A DNA stretch of 64,000 bases from Bacillota bacterium (GCA_023408815.1 JAEYJO010000078.1:32440-96439), one strand, 5' to 3'; shown: positions 42,265 through 51,598, counted from the stretch's first letter. The notes: generated from the letters alone by a model not told the origin. A program made the numbers and translations.

Positions 42265-44751
42265 ATGCAAAAAGTGAAAAAGGGTATCAGCGAGACATAT
42301 TATTTTTCGAAACAGCTTAAGAATCGGATGAGCGGAATGGAACAATATCCGCTGACTGTTGTAGAAGCGCCTTCGGGCTTTGGAAAAACCACAGCAGTAA
42401 GAGAATATTTGAAGAAGTATTCCGGTATGCCGGTTTGTTCCCATTGGTATACTTGCATGGGAGAAGCGCCTGCAAAGGTATGGGACGGAATTTGCAGCCT
42501 ATTTGGAGAAATCGACGAAGAAACTGCGGCAAAGTTAAAAGGGCTGGAGCTTCCTACGCTGGATTCCCTGGCGGATATGGTTCTTCTGCTGCGAAAGGTG
42601 CGCTGCGTGCAGGACACCTTTTTGGTCATCGATAACTATCAGTTATTTGGCAGCGAGATCAAGAGGCAGATTATCAATGCGCTTTCCGTTCACGGAGACG
42701 ACAAGCTGCACATTGTTTTCATTACGCAGCCTTTATGTGATAAGCCGGAAGACACCGTTCATTATGCGAATGTTTATGAAATAGACAGTCTGGATCTGGT
42801 ATTTGACAGAGACAGTATAGAGAGTTATTTTCGTATGTCAGGATTGGCCCTTTCCGACAGCGAACTGGATTATGTACATAGAAGTACGGAAGGGTGGGCA
42901 GCAGCAATCCGGCTGCAGCTGCTGAACTATCAGCAGAGAGGAACCTTCGAGCATACGAGCGATATCGAGCAGCTAATTAAAATAGCGGTTTGGAACAAGC
43001 TCTCGGAGGAAGAGAAGCTCTTTTTGCTGTCTGTATCCGTTCTGGAAAGCTTTACGACGAAGCAGGCTCTGATCATGACGGAGGGAAAGTCACTTTCCGA
43101 TTCCATATTAAATTTACTTGAGACCAATAGCTTTATCCGTTATTTCCCGAAAACGGATCTCTATTATATGCACAGTATTTTGCAGGATTATTTAAGGAAT
43201 CATTTTTATAATCATCAGCCGGAGGATTTTATACATCGGGTACTTCATAAGGCGGGAGAGGCTTGTGCTGCGATGGAGCAGTATTATCCTGCAGCCCGGT
43301 TTTATTATGAGGTATCGGACTATGACGCTATTTTGGCTCTTCCTTTTGATGCCGTATATCTCAATAATCAAAAAGAAAAGGATATTCTCGAATTTATAGC
43401 GAATTTGGTGCAGACGTGTCCCGAGCATATTTTGCGTAAATATCCGCTATGTGTAATCGGATTTGCCTTTCAACTCTATATGGGCGGATGGTATGCGGCG
43501 TTTGGAAGGCTGAGCCGGCTGATTGTTGCCATGATTGATGATCCGGAGGGAATCGAGGAAAAGGAGCTGTACCGCATCAAAGGTGAATTTGCTCTTCTTA
43601 CCTCCTTTAACGAATACAACGATATTCAGAAGATGAGCGAAGGACATAAAGAGGCAATGAAGTATTTAGACAGTCCGAGCCGGTTTCTGCTTCCGACAGC
43701 GCCGTGGACTTTTATGAATATCTCCGTGCTGACGATGTATTGGAGCAAGTCGGGAGAGCTGGAAAAGGAGCTGGGCTACATGGATGAATGTATGCCTCAC
43801 TATTCCAAACTCGCGAGAGGACACGGAACCGGTGCGGACAGCGTAATGCGCGCCGAAGCAATGCTGCTTCAGGGCTTGGATCAGGAAGCGGAAGCATTGT
43901 GTCACAAGGCGATTTATTTATGCGGCGAGCAAAAGCAGTTGGGTCTTGGCCTCTGTGCAGAGCTCATATTGGCGCGGATTGCCATGCTTAGAGGCGATGA
44001 GACGATGTATATTACTTCTTTGGAGAAAATAAGAAAGCATACCATGGATAAGCCGGAGCGTTTTCTTCTGCGGATGGCGGAGCTTAGCCTGGCGTCACTC
44101 TCTCTTACCCTTGGCAATACAAAGGAACTGGCGGAGTGGTTATATGATTTGGAGAGCATGAAGAAGGTTCTCTATGCGCCTGCACTTCCTCAGGGGAATG
44201 TGCTTTATGGAAAGCTTTTATTGATCAATAAGCGGTATAATGAATTGTATGGCCTCTCCGGACCAATGCTGGGGATGGCGAAAAAAATGAATTATCTGCT
44301 TCCGCAGGTGTATCATTTGATTTATTTAGCAATAGCGAAACATTCGCAGGGACAGACGAAGGAAGCACAGGAGCATTTAGGGCAGGCTCTTGCCATGTCT
44401 CTGCCCGATAAAGTCTATCTGCCTTTTGCCGAGCACGGGGCGATGCTTCATCCTCTTTTGGATTCGCTCACAGTGACGGCAGAGAACAGGGAAGAATTGA
44501 AGCAGTTGGTAAAGCTTGCAAAGCGTCAGGAAGCCGGCAGGAAGGCGATAGAAAAGAAACTGCTTCTATCCAAATCTCCGCTGACACCAAGGGAGAGGGA
44601 TATCGCATTGCTCGCCAGAGAGCGTTTAAGTGCGGGAGAAATAGCGGAAGCTCTTTTTATTGCAGAGTCTACGGTGCGCAGTACCCTTAAGAAAATCTAT
44701 AGCAAGCTGGATATCCATTCTAAAGCTGAGCTTTCAAGTATTGACTTTTGA
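42265..44751 (+). CDS. MalT/LAL-type LuxR-family transcriptional regulator
   Basis: 828 residues. N-terminal STAND-type ATPase with VEAPSGFGKTTAVREYL and TFLVIDNYQLF, a long central helical-repeat (TPR-like) region from about 320 to 740, and a C-terminal LuxR helix-turn-helix: LTPRERDIALLARERLSAGEIAEALF then AESTVRSTLKKIYSKLDIHSK. Such regulators bind an inducer and ATP to activate nearby genes. It lies between the B12 operon and the Tyr/Asp-rich lipoprotein; target unknown. Expressed apart from the B12 operon by its own GGAG site and a 105-bp gap. Confidence 0.9.
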   Translation: MQKVKKGISETYYFSKQLKNRMSGMEQYPLTVVEAPSGFGKTTAVREYLKKYSGMPVCSHWYTCMGEAPAKVWDGICSLFGEIDEETAAKLKGLELPTLDSLADMVLLLRKVRCVQDTFLVIDNYQLFGSEIKRQIINALSVHGDDKLHIVFITQPLCDKPEDTVHYANVYEIDSLDLVFDRDSIESYFRMSGLALSDSELDYVHRSTEGWAAAIRLQLLNYQQRGTFEHTSDIEQLIKIAVWNKLSEEEKLFLLSVSVLESFTTKQALIMTEGKSLSDSILNLLETNSFIRYFPKTDLYYMHSILQDYLRNHFYNHQPEDFIHRVLHKAGEACAAMEQYYPAARFYYEVSDYDAILALPFDAVYLNNQKEKDILEFIANLVQTCPEHILRKYPLCVIGFAFQLYMGGWYAAFGRLSRLIVAMIDDPEGIEEKELYRIKGEFALLTSFNEYNDIQKMSEGHKEAMKYLDSPSRFLLPTAPWTFMNISVLTMYWSKSGELEKELGYMDECMPHYSKLARGHGTGADSVMRAEAMLLQGLDQEAEALCHKAIYLCGEQKQLGLGLCAELILARIAMLRGDETMYITSLEKIRKHTMDKPERFLLRMAELSLASLSLTLGNTKELAEWLYDLESMKKVLYAPALPQGNVLYGKLLLINKRYNELYGLSGPMLGMAKKMNYLLPQVYHLIYLAIAKHSQGQTKEAQEHLGQALAMSLPDKVYLPFAEHGAMLHPLLDSLTVTAENREELKQLVKLAKRQEAGRKAIEKKLLLSKSPLTPRERDIALLARERLSAGEIAEALFIAESTVRSTLKKIYSKLDIHSKAELSSIDF

Positions 44752-44765
44752 CGCCCTGTTATCAA

Positions 44766-44834
44766 ATCCCCCCAAAATGGGGGGATGAAATAATAATAAT
44801 CCATCGTATCATAATGGTACGGTGGATTATTTTG
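44766..44834 (+). terminator. Double hairpin terminator after the LuxR-family gene
   Basis: A GC stem CCCCCC-AAAAT-GGGGGG (about 44768-44784) precedes a 14-bp stem AATAATCCATCGTA (44795-44808) / TACGGTGGATTATT (44818-44831) with one wobble and a short T-run. Confidence 0.75.
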
Positions 44835-44870
44835 TCATGTAATAGGAGTGTTCGCCTATTAGATGACAAA
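44831..44870. repeat. 40-bp imperfect palindrome
   Basis: TTTGTCATgTAATAGG (44831-44846), 8-nt loop, CCTATTAgATGACAAA (44855-44870): 16 positions with a single G-G mismatch. The inner TAATAGG/CCTATTA stem is the same as the hairpin at 7344-7368 beside the palindromic element. Confidence 0.65.
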
Positions 44871-44932
44871 TGGATGCGCACCTCTGTAAAATCCTGCAAA
44901 TGTTCACGAAATGACAGAGGGAGGAGAACAGG

Positions 44933-46123
44933 TTGAATAAAAATGCGTATTCAACTATTGATTTGAGTGCGCGTCGCAACGCGCAGATGGGTATAAAAAT
45001 GAAAAGAAAAAAAGTGACAGTGCTTCTATGGATGACAGTAGGAGTCCTTTCGCTCTTTGCCGGGTGCGGAAACAGTACGGTGGAGGCGGAAGCGGAAGCG
45101 GCGGTAATAGAGGAGACTGCAGAAGTGGAAACGGCGGAACCTGAGGAATCGGAGCCCGCACAGGAAAGTACTTCCACAGAGGTTACCGAACTGTATCAAA
45201 GCCAGAACCTGATGCTGGAAATGCTTGTGAACGAAGACTGTATGATTGAGGATACCGGAGACAGCTTATCTTTATCTTCGCCCGATGGGATGGCCTATGT
45301 GGGCATTTCCTTCGTGCCGGGCATTCAGAATCTGGGTGAGACGGCGACGCTTATTCCTCAGATATTGGAAGAGAACAATGCTGTGCCGGAAGAGGTTATG
45401 GATGGAGTTCTTTTCGGCGCACGTGCAAAGCATTGCCTGTATTCTATGCAGGATGAGGATGGGAATGCAATACAAGGCCTCTTCGCCACTGCAATCATCA
45501 ACTCGTCCTTATATATGATGGATGTGGCTTTTGCTCCGGAATGCACAGATGATGACGCAAGTCTAATTACCAATGTATTTTCATCCATGAATGTGCTTAC
45601 GCCCACGTCGGTGGACGCAGAAGCGAAAACGGCGGTCTATGAAACGAAGTATCCCGAAGCCAAACCTGCCAAAGCAGCTCAAAAAACCTATGTCCCGGTA
45701 GTGGAATGGGTATATCCTCCGTACTATTACTATAGCTGGTATACCGATTTTGATTATACAATGTACGATTCTGTATTTTATGAGCCGGATTGGGATTATT
45801 ATCTGGACGGCAGCTGGTGGAGCTGGGAATGGGATGATGAAGACTACTGGGGCTTCTATGATGAGTACGGAGACTGGTATGCGGAAGATTACTACGATTA
45901 TTATGATTATTACTATGATTATGATCCCTACAGTGACCCGGGAGATTATTACGATTATGACCCCTACAGCGATCCTGGTGATTATTACGATTATGATCCA
46001 TACAGCGACCCCGGTGATTATTATGATGACTATGATTATTCCTATGATGATTATTCCTACGATGATTATTCTTATGACGATTATTCCTACGACGATTATT
46101 CCTATGATGACTACGATTATTAA
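44933..46123 (+). CDS. Lipoprotein with Tyr/Asp repeat tail
   Basis: 396 residues from a TTG with a strong GGGAGGAG 6 nt upstream. An in-frame ATG at 44999 would give a standard-length lipoprotein signal (MKRKKVTVLLWM...LFAGC) but has no clear site. After the lipobox come a Glu/Ala linker and a globular region (about 80-225) of no recognised family, then an aromatic/acidic tail from about 255 to the end, about 140 residues made mainly of Tyr, Asp, Trp and Ser. The tail includes three 12-residue YDYDPYSDPGDY units and about five YSYDD units. Anchored outside the cell; the tail may bind cations, glycans or metals, which is speculation. Closed by the terminator at 46161. Confidence 0.75.
   Translation: MNKNAYSTIDLSARRNAQMGIKMKRKKVTVLLWMTVGVLSLFAGCGNSTVEAEAEAAVIEETAEVETAEPEESEPAQESTSTEVTELYQSQNLMLEMLVNEDCMIEDTGDSLSLSSPDGMAYVGISFVPGIQNLGETATLIPQILEENNAVPEEVMDGVLFGARAKHCLYSMQDEDGNAIQGLFATAIINSSLYMMDVAFAPECTDDDASLITNVFSSMNVLTPTSVDAEAKTAVYETKYPEAKPAKAAQKTYVPVVEWVYPPYYYYSWYTDFDYTMYDSVFYEPDWDYYLDGSWWSWEWDDEDYWGFYDEYGDWYAEDYYDYYDYYYDYDPYSDPGDYYDYDPYSDPGDYYDYDPYSDPGDYYDDYDYSYDDYSYDDYSYDDYSYDDYSYDDYDY
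45916..46110 (+). repeat. In-frame tandem repeats: three 36-bp and about five 15-bp units
   Basis: 36-bp units coding for the 12-residue DPYSDPGDYYDY phase follow each other from about 45916 to 46026. Units of 15 bp coding for YSYDD then run from about 46033 to 46110. Units differ at third codon positions, so repetition is under protein-level constraint rather than a fresh DNA duplication. Confidence 0.8.
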
Positions 46124-46160
46124 TATGTAATAAAATATTTATAGATCTTTGATAGATGGT

Positions 46161-46200
46161 AAAATGCGGCCTCTTGTTATATGATGGCTGCATTTTTATT
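46161..46200 (+). terminator. Intrinsic terminator after the Tyr/Asp lipoprotein
   Basis: AAAATGCGGCC pairs with GGCTGCATTTT (one G-T wobble) and is followed by TATT-rich sequence. Confidence 0.75.
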
Positions 46201-46233
46201 GCATAAAACAAGGAAGAGATATATAATGCTGTC

Positions 46234-46300
46234 ATAGGCAAAACCTATAGCCGGATGATGTTTTTAAGTATTAGCACTCGGGTTGCCGGATAAGTATAAT
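46234..46300 (+). promoter_or_regulatory. LysR-type operator and promoter of the metY operon
   Basis: Operator ATAGGCAAAACCTAT at 46234-46248. The -10 TATAAT is at 46295-46300, with only a poor -35 (TAGCAC, 46272-46277). The operator begins 61 bp before the -10, placing its centre near -66, the classic LysR activator position. The same 15-mer with the same spacing occurs before the gene at 52260. Confidence 0.8.
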
Positions 46301-46365
46301 AACAATTATAGAAACAGTGCAGTGAGAAATGGGAACAATATAAAGAATATCAGGAGGATGTAGAA

Positions 46366-47673
46366 ATGGCAAAGAAAACGAGAAAAGAAAGAAATTTTAA
46401 ATTTGAAACTTTACAGCTTCATGTGGGACAAGAGACACCGGATGCGGTTACGGATGCGAGAGCGGTTCCGATTTACCAGACCTCTTCTTATGTATTTCAT
46501 AACAGCGAGCATGCTGCCGCGAGATTCGGACTGACGGATGCGGGAAATATTTACGGAAGGCTGACCAATCCCACACAGGACGTGTTCGAGCGCAGAATAG
46601 CAGCTTTGGAGGGGGGGATTGCGGCTTTAGCGGTTGCATCGGGAGCCGCAGCAGTTACCTATGCCATTGAAAATATCGCGCAGAATGGAGATCACGTAGT
46701 ATCGGTGAAGAATATTTACGGAGGCACTTACAATCTGCTGGCTCATACACTGCCGCAGTATGGTATTACAACGACCTTCGTGGATCCTTTCAATTATGAA
46801 GAGTTAGAAAGTGCCATAAAAGAGAATACGAAGTTAGTTTTGATCGAGACTTTGGGCAATCCCAATTCCGATGTGGTGGATATTGAGAAGATTGCGGGAA
46901 TTGCTCATGCGCATAAGATTCCGCTTCTTGTGGACAATACCTTTGCGACTCCATATCTGGTAAGGCCTATCGAATACGGAGCAGACATCGTGGTACATTC
47001 CGCTACGAAGTTCATCGGAGGACATGGTACTGCGATCGGAGGTGTCATCATCGACAGCGGCAAATTCGATTGGGAAGCTTCCGGCAAATTTGCTTCCCTC
47101 ACAGAACCCAACCCCAGCTACCACGGCATAAGCTTCACGAAGGCGGTAGGAGCAGCAGCGTATGTGACGAAAATCCGGGCGATACTGCTTCGCGATACCG
47201 GCGCTACCTTATCTCCCTTTCATGCATTCTTCTTTTTACAAGGCTTGGAGACACTGTCACTTCGTGTAGAGCGCCATGTGGAGAACGCCTTAAAGGTAGT
47301 GGAGTATTTGAATAACCATCCGCAGGTAGAAAAAGTACATCATCCTGCCGTAACGGACGACCCGGAACAGAAAGCGCTGTATACGAAATACTTCCCTGAT
47401 GGCGGGGGCTCCATCTTTACCTTTGAAATCAAAGGAGATGCGCAGAAGGCAAAGGATTTTATAGACCAGTTGGAGCTTTTCTCTTTGCTGGCGAATGTGG
47501 CCGATGTAAAATCCCTGGTGATTCATCCGGCTTCTACCACCCATTCCCAGATGACAGAGGAAGAACTGACGGCATCGGGTATTGCGCCAAATACGATCAG
47601 ACTTTCTATAGGAACGGAAAATGCCGCGGATATTATCGAGGATCTAGAGGAAGCCTTTAAAGCAGTTCTATAG
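46366..47673 (+). CDS. metY: O-acetylhomoserine sulfhydrylase
   Basis: 435 residues, AGGAGG site. Cys/Met-metabolism PLP enzyme of the long O-acetylhomoserine type. It starts FKFETLQLHVGQETPD and has YGRLTNPTQDVFERR, ETLGNPNSDVVDIE, VVHSATKFIGGHGTAIGG with the PLP Lys, and VIHPASTTHSQM. The insert GKFDWEASGKFASLTEPNPSYHG is diagnostic for MetY over cystathionine enzymes. Makes homocysteine from O-acetylhomoserine and sulfide, so it can capture sulfide set free by the C-S lyase of the same region. Confidence 0.93.
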   Translation: MAKKTRKERNFKFETLQLHVGQETPDAVTDARAVPIYQTSSYVFHNSEHAAARFGLTDAGNIYGRLTNPTQDVFERRIAALEGGIAALAVASGAAAVTYAIENIAQNGDHVVSVKNIYGGTYNLLAHTLPQYGITTTFVDPFNYEELESAIKENTKLVLIETLGNPNSDVVDIEKIAGIAHAHKIPLLVDNTFATPYLVRPIEYGADIVVHSATKFIGGHGTAIGGVIIDSGKFDWEASGKFASLTEPNPSYHGISFTKAVGAAAYVTKIRAILLRDTGATLSPFHAFFFLQGLETLSLRVERHVENALKVVEYLNNHPQVEKVHHPAVTDDPEQKALYTKYFPDGGGSIFTFEIKGDAQKAKDFIDQLELFSLLANVADVKSLVIHPASTTHSQMTEEELTASGIAPNTIRLSIGTENAADIIEDLEEAFKAVL

Positions 47674-47715
47674 AAGCAAACTTTTATTTGGCTGGGTTAA
47701 TGGAGGAAAGAAAAT

Positions 47716-48624
47716 ATGACATTACAGCAGCTTCGCTATGCGGTCTGCATTGCGAATGAAAAGTCCATGAACAAGGCGGCTGCCGAGCTGTTCATCACAC
47801 AGCCCAGCCTATCCAGTACCATACGGGATTTGGAAAATGAAATCGGCTTACAAATATTTCTGCGCTCGAACCGGGGAATCGTTATCACTCCCGAAGGGGA
47901 GGAATTCCTCGGTTATGCAAGGCAGATGATAGAGCAATACAGACAGATGGAAGAACGGTTTATCCAAAGGGATAAATTCAAGAAGAAATTCAGTGTATCC
48001 ATGCAACATTATACCTTCGCTGTACAGGCGTTTATCGAGATGGCAAAGGAATTCGGAATGGACGATTACGAGTTCGCAGTACGGGAAACGAAGACCTATG
48101 AAGTGATCGAGAACGTGAAAAATCAAAAAAGTGAGTTAGGTATTTTATACTTAAATGACTTTAATACGAAGGCACTGGAAAAAATATTCAGCGATCAGGA
48201 GTTGGAATTCACAGATTTGTTTCAGTGTGGTATTTACGTTTTTTTATGGAAAGGCAACCCTCTGGCTGAAAAAAAGAAAATCAGCTTCGAGGATCTGAAA
48301 AAATATCCCTGCTTATCCTTCGAGCAGGGGAATAATAATTCTTTTTATCTGGCGGAAGAAGTATTCAGCACTTATGAATATAAACAGATCATAAAGGCCA
48401 ATGACAGGGCCACCATGCTCAATCTCATGGTCGGCCTCAACGGGTATACCCTGTGTTCGGGAATTATATGCGAGGAACTTTATGATAACGAATATAGGGC
48501 GATTCCCCTTAAAACGAACGAGAAGATGAGAATAGGGTATATCAAAAAGAAAAAGATGCCTTTAAGCATCCTTGCCCTTAAGTATATAGAAGAATTGAAA
48601 AAGTATGAAAAAAATGTGCTTTGA
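47716..48624 (+). CDS. LysR-family regulator, candidate controller of the sulfur regulon
   Basis: 302 residues, GGAGG site. N-terminal winged HTH LQQLRYAVCIANEKSMNKAAAELF and ITQPSLSSTIRDLENEIGLQIFLRSNRGIV, then a ligand-binding domain (about 90-300). It lies inside the metY operon downstream of one of two identical operators, so it most likely binds both and responds to a sulfur-status metabolite (O-acetylserine, O-acetylhomoserine or similar). Functionally comparable to CysB/CmbR/YtlI-type regulators, without assignable orthology. Confidence 0.88.
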   Translation: MTLQQLRYAVCIANEKSMNKAAAELFITQPSLSSTIRDLENEIGLQIFLRSNRGIVITPEGEEFLGYARQMIEQYRQMEERFIQRDKFKKKFSVSMQHYTFAVQAFIEMAKEFGMDDYEFAVRETKTYEVIENVKNQKSELGILYLNDFNTKALEKIFSDQELEFTDLFQCGIYVFLWKGNPLAEKKKISFEDLKKYPCLSFEQGNNNSFYLAEEVFSTYEYKQIIKANDRATMLNLMVGLNGYTLCSGIICEELYDNEYRAIPLKTNEKMRIGYIKKKKMPLSILALKYIEELKKYEKNVL

Positions 48625-48644
48625 TGCAGAGATGGAGTATAAAA

Positions 48645-49190
48645 ATGACTAGAGAAGAAGCCTGGAATTTATTGACGGAATATAATAAGGATGAGTTCCA
48701 CCTAGAGCATGCTGAGATTGTCGAGGGTGTAATGAAATATTTCGCACGTAAGTTAGGATATGCAGAAGAAGAGGATTTCTGGGGAAATGTAGGGCTTCTG
48801 CACGATTTGGACTTCGAGCGCTATCCGGATGAGCACTGTATCAAGTCGCAGGAAATCATGCGTGAAGCCGGCTTGGAAGAGCGGCTGATCCGGGCAACGG
48901 CAAGCCACGGTTACGGCATTACGGTAGATATAAAGCCGGAGCACGAAATGGAGAAGGTGTTGTACGCGGTAGACGAACTGACCGGACTCATCGGAGCGGT
49001 AGTGCTCATGCGGCCCTCCAAAAGCGTTCAGGATCTGGAAGTGAAATCGGTAAAAAAGAAATTTAAAAGTAAGGGCTTTGCCGCAGCCTGCTCCAGAGAA
49101 GTGATTCAAGCGGGAGCAGATATGTTAGGCTGGGATTTGGATAAGCTGATAGAAGAGACGATAGACGCTCTGAAGACTTTCAGAGATTAG
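48645..49190 (+). CDS. HD-domain hydrolase-like protein
   Basis: 181 residues from ATG 48645 (GGAG 7 nt upstream); an upstream TTG at 48621 overlaps the LysR stop. HD-domain motifs: an early His in HLEHAEIV, LLHDLDFERYPDEH, and ATASHGYG, a phosphohydrolase-like metal site. Such small HD proteins act on nucleotides or phosphorylated metabolites. Why it belongs to a sulfur operon is unclear. Confidence 0.75.
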   Translation: MTREEAWNLLTEYNKDEFHLEHAEIVEGVMKYFARKLGYAEEEDFWGNVGLLHDLDFERYPDEHCIKSQEIMREAGLEERLIRATASHGYGITVDIKPEHEMEKVLYAVDELTGLIGAVVLMRPSKSVQDLEVKSVKKKFKSKGFAAACSREVIQAGADMLGWDLDKLIEETIDALKTFRD

Positions 49191-49195
49191 TAACG

Positions 49196-49241
49196 AGCAT
49201 AATCAGCGCCAAACATTAAGGCATTCAATGCTGATTATACT
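49196..49241 (+). promoter_or_regulatory. Hairpin just upstream of the transsulfuration gene
   Basis: AGCATAATCAGC (49196-49207) and GCTGATTATACT (49230-49241), one mismatch and a 22-nt loop, in the 70-bp gap before the ribosome site at about 49249. It lacks a T-run, so it is more likely an mRNA processing or stability element than a terminator. Confidence 0.4.
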
Positions 49242-49260
49242 GGGAAAGCGGAGAAGAAAT

Positions 49261-50430
49261 ATGGAATATGGCATATCGACAAAATGTTTATACGGAAACG
49301 GGAAGACGTCATCCCCCGATACCTCGGGAGCGATCAGCTTTCCGATTTATCAAACGGCTACTTTTGCCCATAAAGCGGTAGGTGAAAGCACGGGTTACGA
49401 TTACAGTCGTTTGCAGAATCCTACGAGGGAGCAGCTTGAAAAAGTAGTTGCTTCGTTGGAAAACGGAATAGATGCGCTGGCTTTTTCCAGCGGTATGGCG
49501 GCGATTACCGCTCTGTTCGAATTATTTGAGCCGGGAGACCACATCATAACGGACTGCGACCTTTACGGGGGAAGCATTCGTCTTTTTGATAATATCAGCA
49601 AGAAAAACGCAGTAGTATTCGACCATGTCAACTGCTCACAAATATTGTGCGGTGATGAAGATGGCAAAGCCTTTGAAACGCTGGTGAATAAAAGGACAAA
49701 GGCGATTTTTATTGAAACGCCCACCAATCCGATGATGAATGTCATCGATATTCGCAAGCTGGCTAAGGTTGCGGAGAAAAATAATCTTCTGTTTATAGTG
49801 GATAATACATTTTTAACCCCTTATTTCCAAAACCCGCTTAAGTTGGGAGCTCATGTGGTAGTACACAGCGGAACCAAATATCTGGGCGGACATAATGATA
49901 CTCTCGCAGGCTTTCTCGTAACCTCCTCGGAGGAAATCGCTCAGAGGCTCAGATTTATCATTAAGACCGTAGGTTCCGGCCTGGCACCCTTCGATAGCTG
50001 GTTGATTCTGCGAGGAATCAAGACACTGGCCATAAGAATGGAAAGAGCATCGAAAAATACGGAAAGAATTGTAGAGTGGCTTCGCCGTCAGGAGAAGATA
50101 ACGAAGGTTTTTTATCCGGGAATACCGGAAAGCCCCGGCTTTGAAATATGCAAAGGGCAGGCGGGAGGCTTCGGGTGCATGGTTACCTTCGAGGTGGAGA
50201 CAAAGGAACTTGCCCTGGAGATACTGCGGAAGGTCCGTCTGATACAGTTTGCGGAAAGTCTCGGCGGCGTGGAGACGCTGATCACTTATCCTATTACCCA
50301 GACCCATGCGGACGTGCCGGAAGAGACACTGGCGGCAAACGGAATTACCGATAAAGTACTCAGACTGTCGGTAGGCATCGAAGATGAGGAAGATTTAATA
50401 AAGGAACTGGAGAGAGTATTCTATGAGTGA
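49261..50430 (+). CDS. Transsulfuration PLP enzyme (cystathionine lyase/synthase family)
   Basis: 389 residues from ATG 49261 (GGAGAAG upstream), 33 bases inside a longer frame with no site. ISFPIYQTATFAH, YDYSRLQNPTREQLEKVVASLENG, ETPTNPMMNVIDI, VVHSGTKYLGGHNDTLAGF with the PLP Lys, GSGLAPFDSWLILRGIKTL, TYPITQTHADVP. Family members are cystathionine gamma-synthase, beta-lyase and gamma-lyase, which cannot be told apart here. The next gene is a MalY-type C-S lyase, with overlapping stop and start. Confidence 0.88.
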   Translation: MEYGISTKCLYGNGKTSSPDTSGAISFPIYQTATFAHKAVGESTGYDYSRLQNPTREQLEKVVASLENGIDALAFSSGMAAITALFELFEPGDHIITDCDLYGGSIRLFDNISKKNAVVFDHVNCSQILCGDEDGKAFETLVNKRTKAIFIETPTNPMMNVIDIRKLAKVAEKNNLLFIVDNTFLTPYFQNPLKLGAHVVVHSGTKYLGGHNDTLAGFLVTSSEEIAQRLRFIIKTVGSGLAPFDSWLILRGIKTLAIRMERASKNTERIVEWLRRQEKITKVFYPGIPESPGFEICKGQAGGFGCMVTFEVETKELALEILRKVRLIQFAESLGGVETLITYPITQTHADVPEETLAANGITDKVLRLSVGIEDEEDLIKELERVFYE

Positions 50431-51598
50431 AACGAATATCAATTTCGATGAAATCATCGAGCGCAGGAACACATGCAGCATAAAGTATGATTTCGGGAAG
50501 CAAAGAGGAATGCCGGAGGACGTTCTGCCCCTATGGGTAGCGGATATGGATTTCAGGGTTCCTGAAAAGGTGCTTTCAGCCATCCGGGAAAGGACGGCTC
50601 ATGGAATTTTCGGATATACCGAGGTGGGTGAGGAGTATTTCGAGGCATTGAAAGGCTGGATGGAAAAAAAGCATAATTGGAGCATCGAAAGAAAATGGCT
50701 GATAAAGACTCCGGGGGTCGTATACGCGATAGCTATGGCGATACAAGCTTTTACGGAGGAGGGGGATGCAGTTATGATCCAGCAGCCGGTATATTATCCG
50801 TTTCGGGAGACCATCGAGAGCAACCGCAGGAAAATGATCGATAATACACTTTATCTTGGTAAAGATGGAAAATACCATATGGATTTGGAGGACTTCGAGA
50901 GAAAAGCCAGGGAGCATAATGTGAAGCTTTTCATCTTATGCAGCCCTCACAACCCCGTGGGGAGGGTATGGAGCAGGGAAGAGCTTGAGAAGCTGGGAGA
51001 AATCTGTATACGAAGGAATATCCTTGTGGTCAGCGATGAGATCCATCAGGATTTCGTTTTCCATGGAAGGCATACTGTTTTTTCGAGCTTAAGCGAGGAA
51101 TTAAACAATAGGACGATTATCTGCACCTCACCCAGCAAGACCTTCAATCTGGCAGGGCTGCAGATATCAAACATATTGATTGCGAATCCGCAGATAAGGC
51201 ACAGATTCAAAGCCCAAATAGTAGCTTCGGGCTACAGCCAGCTGAACACTCTCGGACTTACCGCCTGCGAAGCAGCCTACCGGTATGGGGAAGAGTGGCA
51301 TACGGAGCTTATGGAGTACCTGCGGGGAAATATAGAATTCGTGAGAAGCTTTTTAAGCGAGAAAATTCCGCAGATAAAGCTGATAGAGCCTGAGGGAACC
51401 TATCTGGTCTGGCTTGATTTCAGAGAGCTTGGGCTTAGCGAAAAGAAAAAGAAAGAGTTGATTGTTCATAAAGCGGGCCTTTGGCTGGATGTGGGAACCA
51501 TGTTCGGGGAGCCGGGGGCGGGATTTGAAAGAATCAACGTCGCCTGTCCGAGAGAGGTACTGCGCCAGGCGTTGGAAAGATTGGAAGCGGCTGTTTAA
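50423..51598 (+). CDS. MalY/PatB-type cystathionine beta-lyase (C-S lyase)
   Basis: 391 residues, start inside the previous stop. NFDEIIERRNTCSIKYDF, LPLWVADMDFRVPE, GVVYAIAMAIQAFTEEGDAV, LCSPHNPVGRVWS, VVSDEIHQDFVF, and the PLP Lys in CTSPSKTFNLAGLQ. Cleaves the C-S bond of cystathionine, cystine or S-alkyl/aryl cysteines to pyruvate, ammonia and a thiol or sulfide. This broad activity suits a pathway in which cysteine conjugates are taken up. Confidence 0.9.
   Translation: MSETNINFDEIIERRNTCSIKYDFGKQRGMPEDVLPLWVADMDFRVPEKVLSAIRERTAHGIFGYTEVGEEYFEALKGWMEKKHNWSIERKWLIKTPGVVYAIAMAIQAFTEEGDAVMIQQPVYYPFRETIESNRRKMIDNTLYLGKDGKYHMDLEDFERKAREHNVKLFILCSPHNPVGRVWSREELEKLGEICIRRNILVVSDEIHQDFVFHGRHTVFSSLSEELNNRTIICTSPSKTFNLAGLQISNILIANPQIRHRFKAQIVASGYSQLNTLGLTACEAAYRYGEEWHTELMEYLRGNIEFVRSFLSEKIPQIKLIEPEGTYLVWLDFRELGLSEKKKKELIVHKAGLWLDVGTMFGEPGAGFERINVACPREVLRQALERLEAAV

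Noticed and set aside
44943..44966. Short overlapping frame MRIQLLI as an upstream peptide controlling the lipoprotein
   Set aside because: Eight codons in the +1 frame after the TTG can arise by chance; nothing shows it is translated.
45916..46110. Possible CRISPR or minisatellite array
   Set aside because: Units are 36 and 15 bp, adjacent without spacers, in one coding frame with synonymous variation.
45597..46241. 214-codon minus-strand frame rich in His, Asn and Arg
   Set aside because: Produced by reading the Tyr/Asp repeat DNA backwards; it crosses the lipoprotein gene and the terminator.
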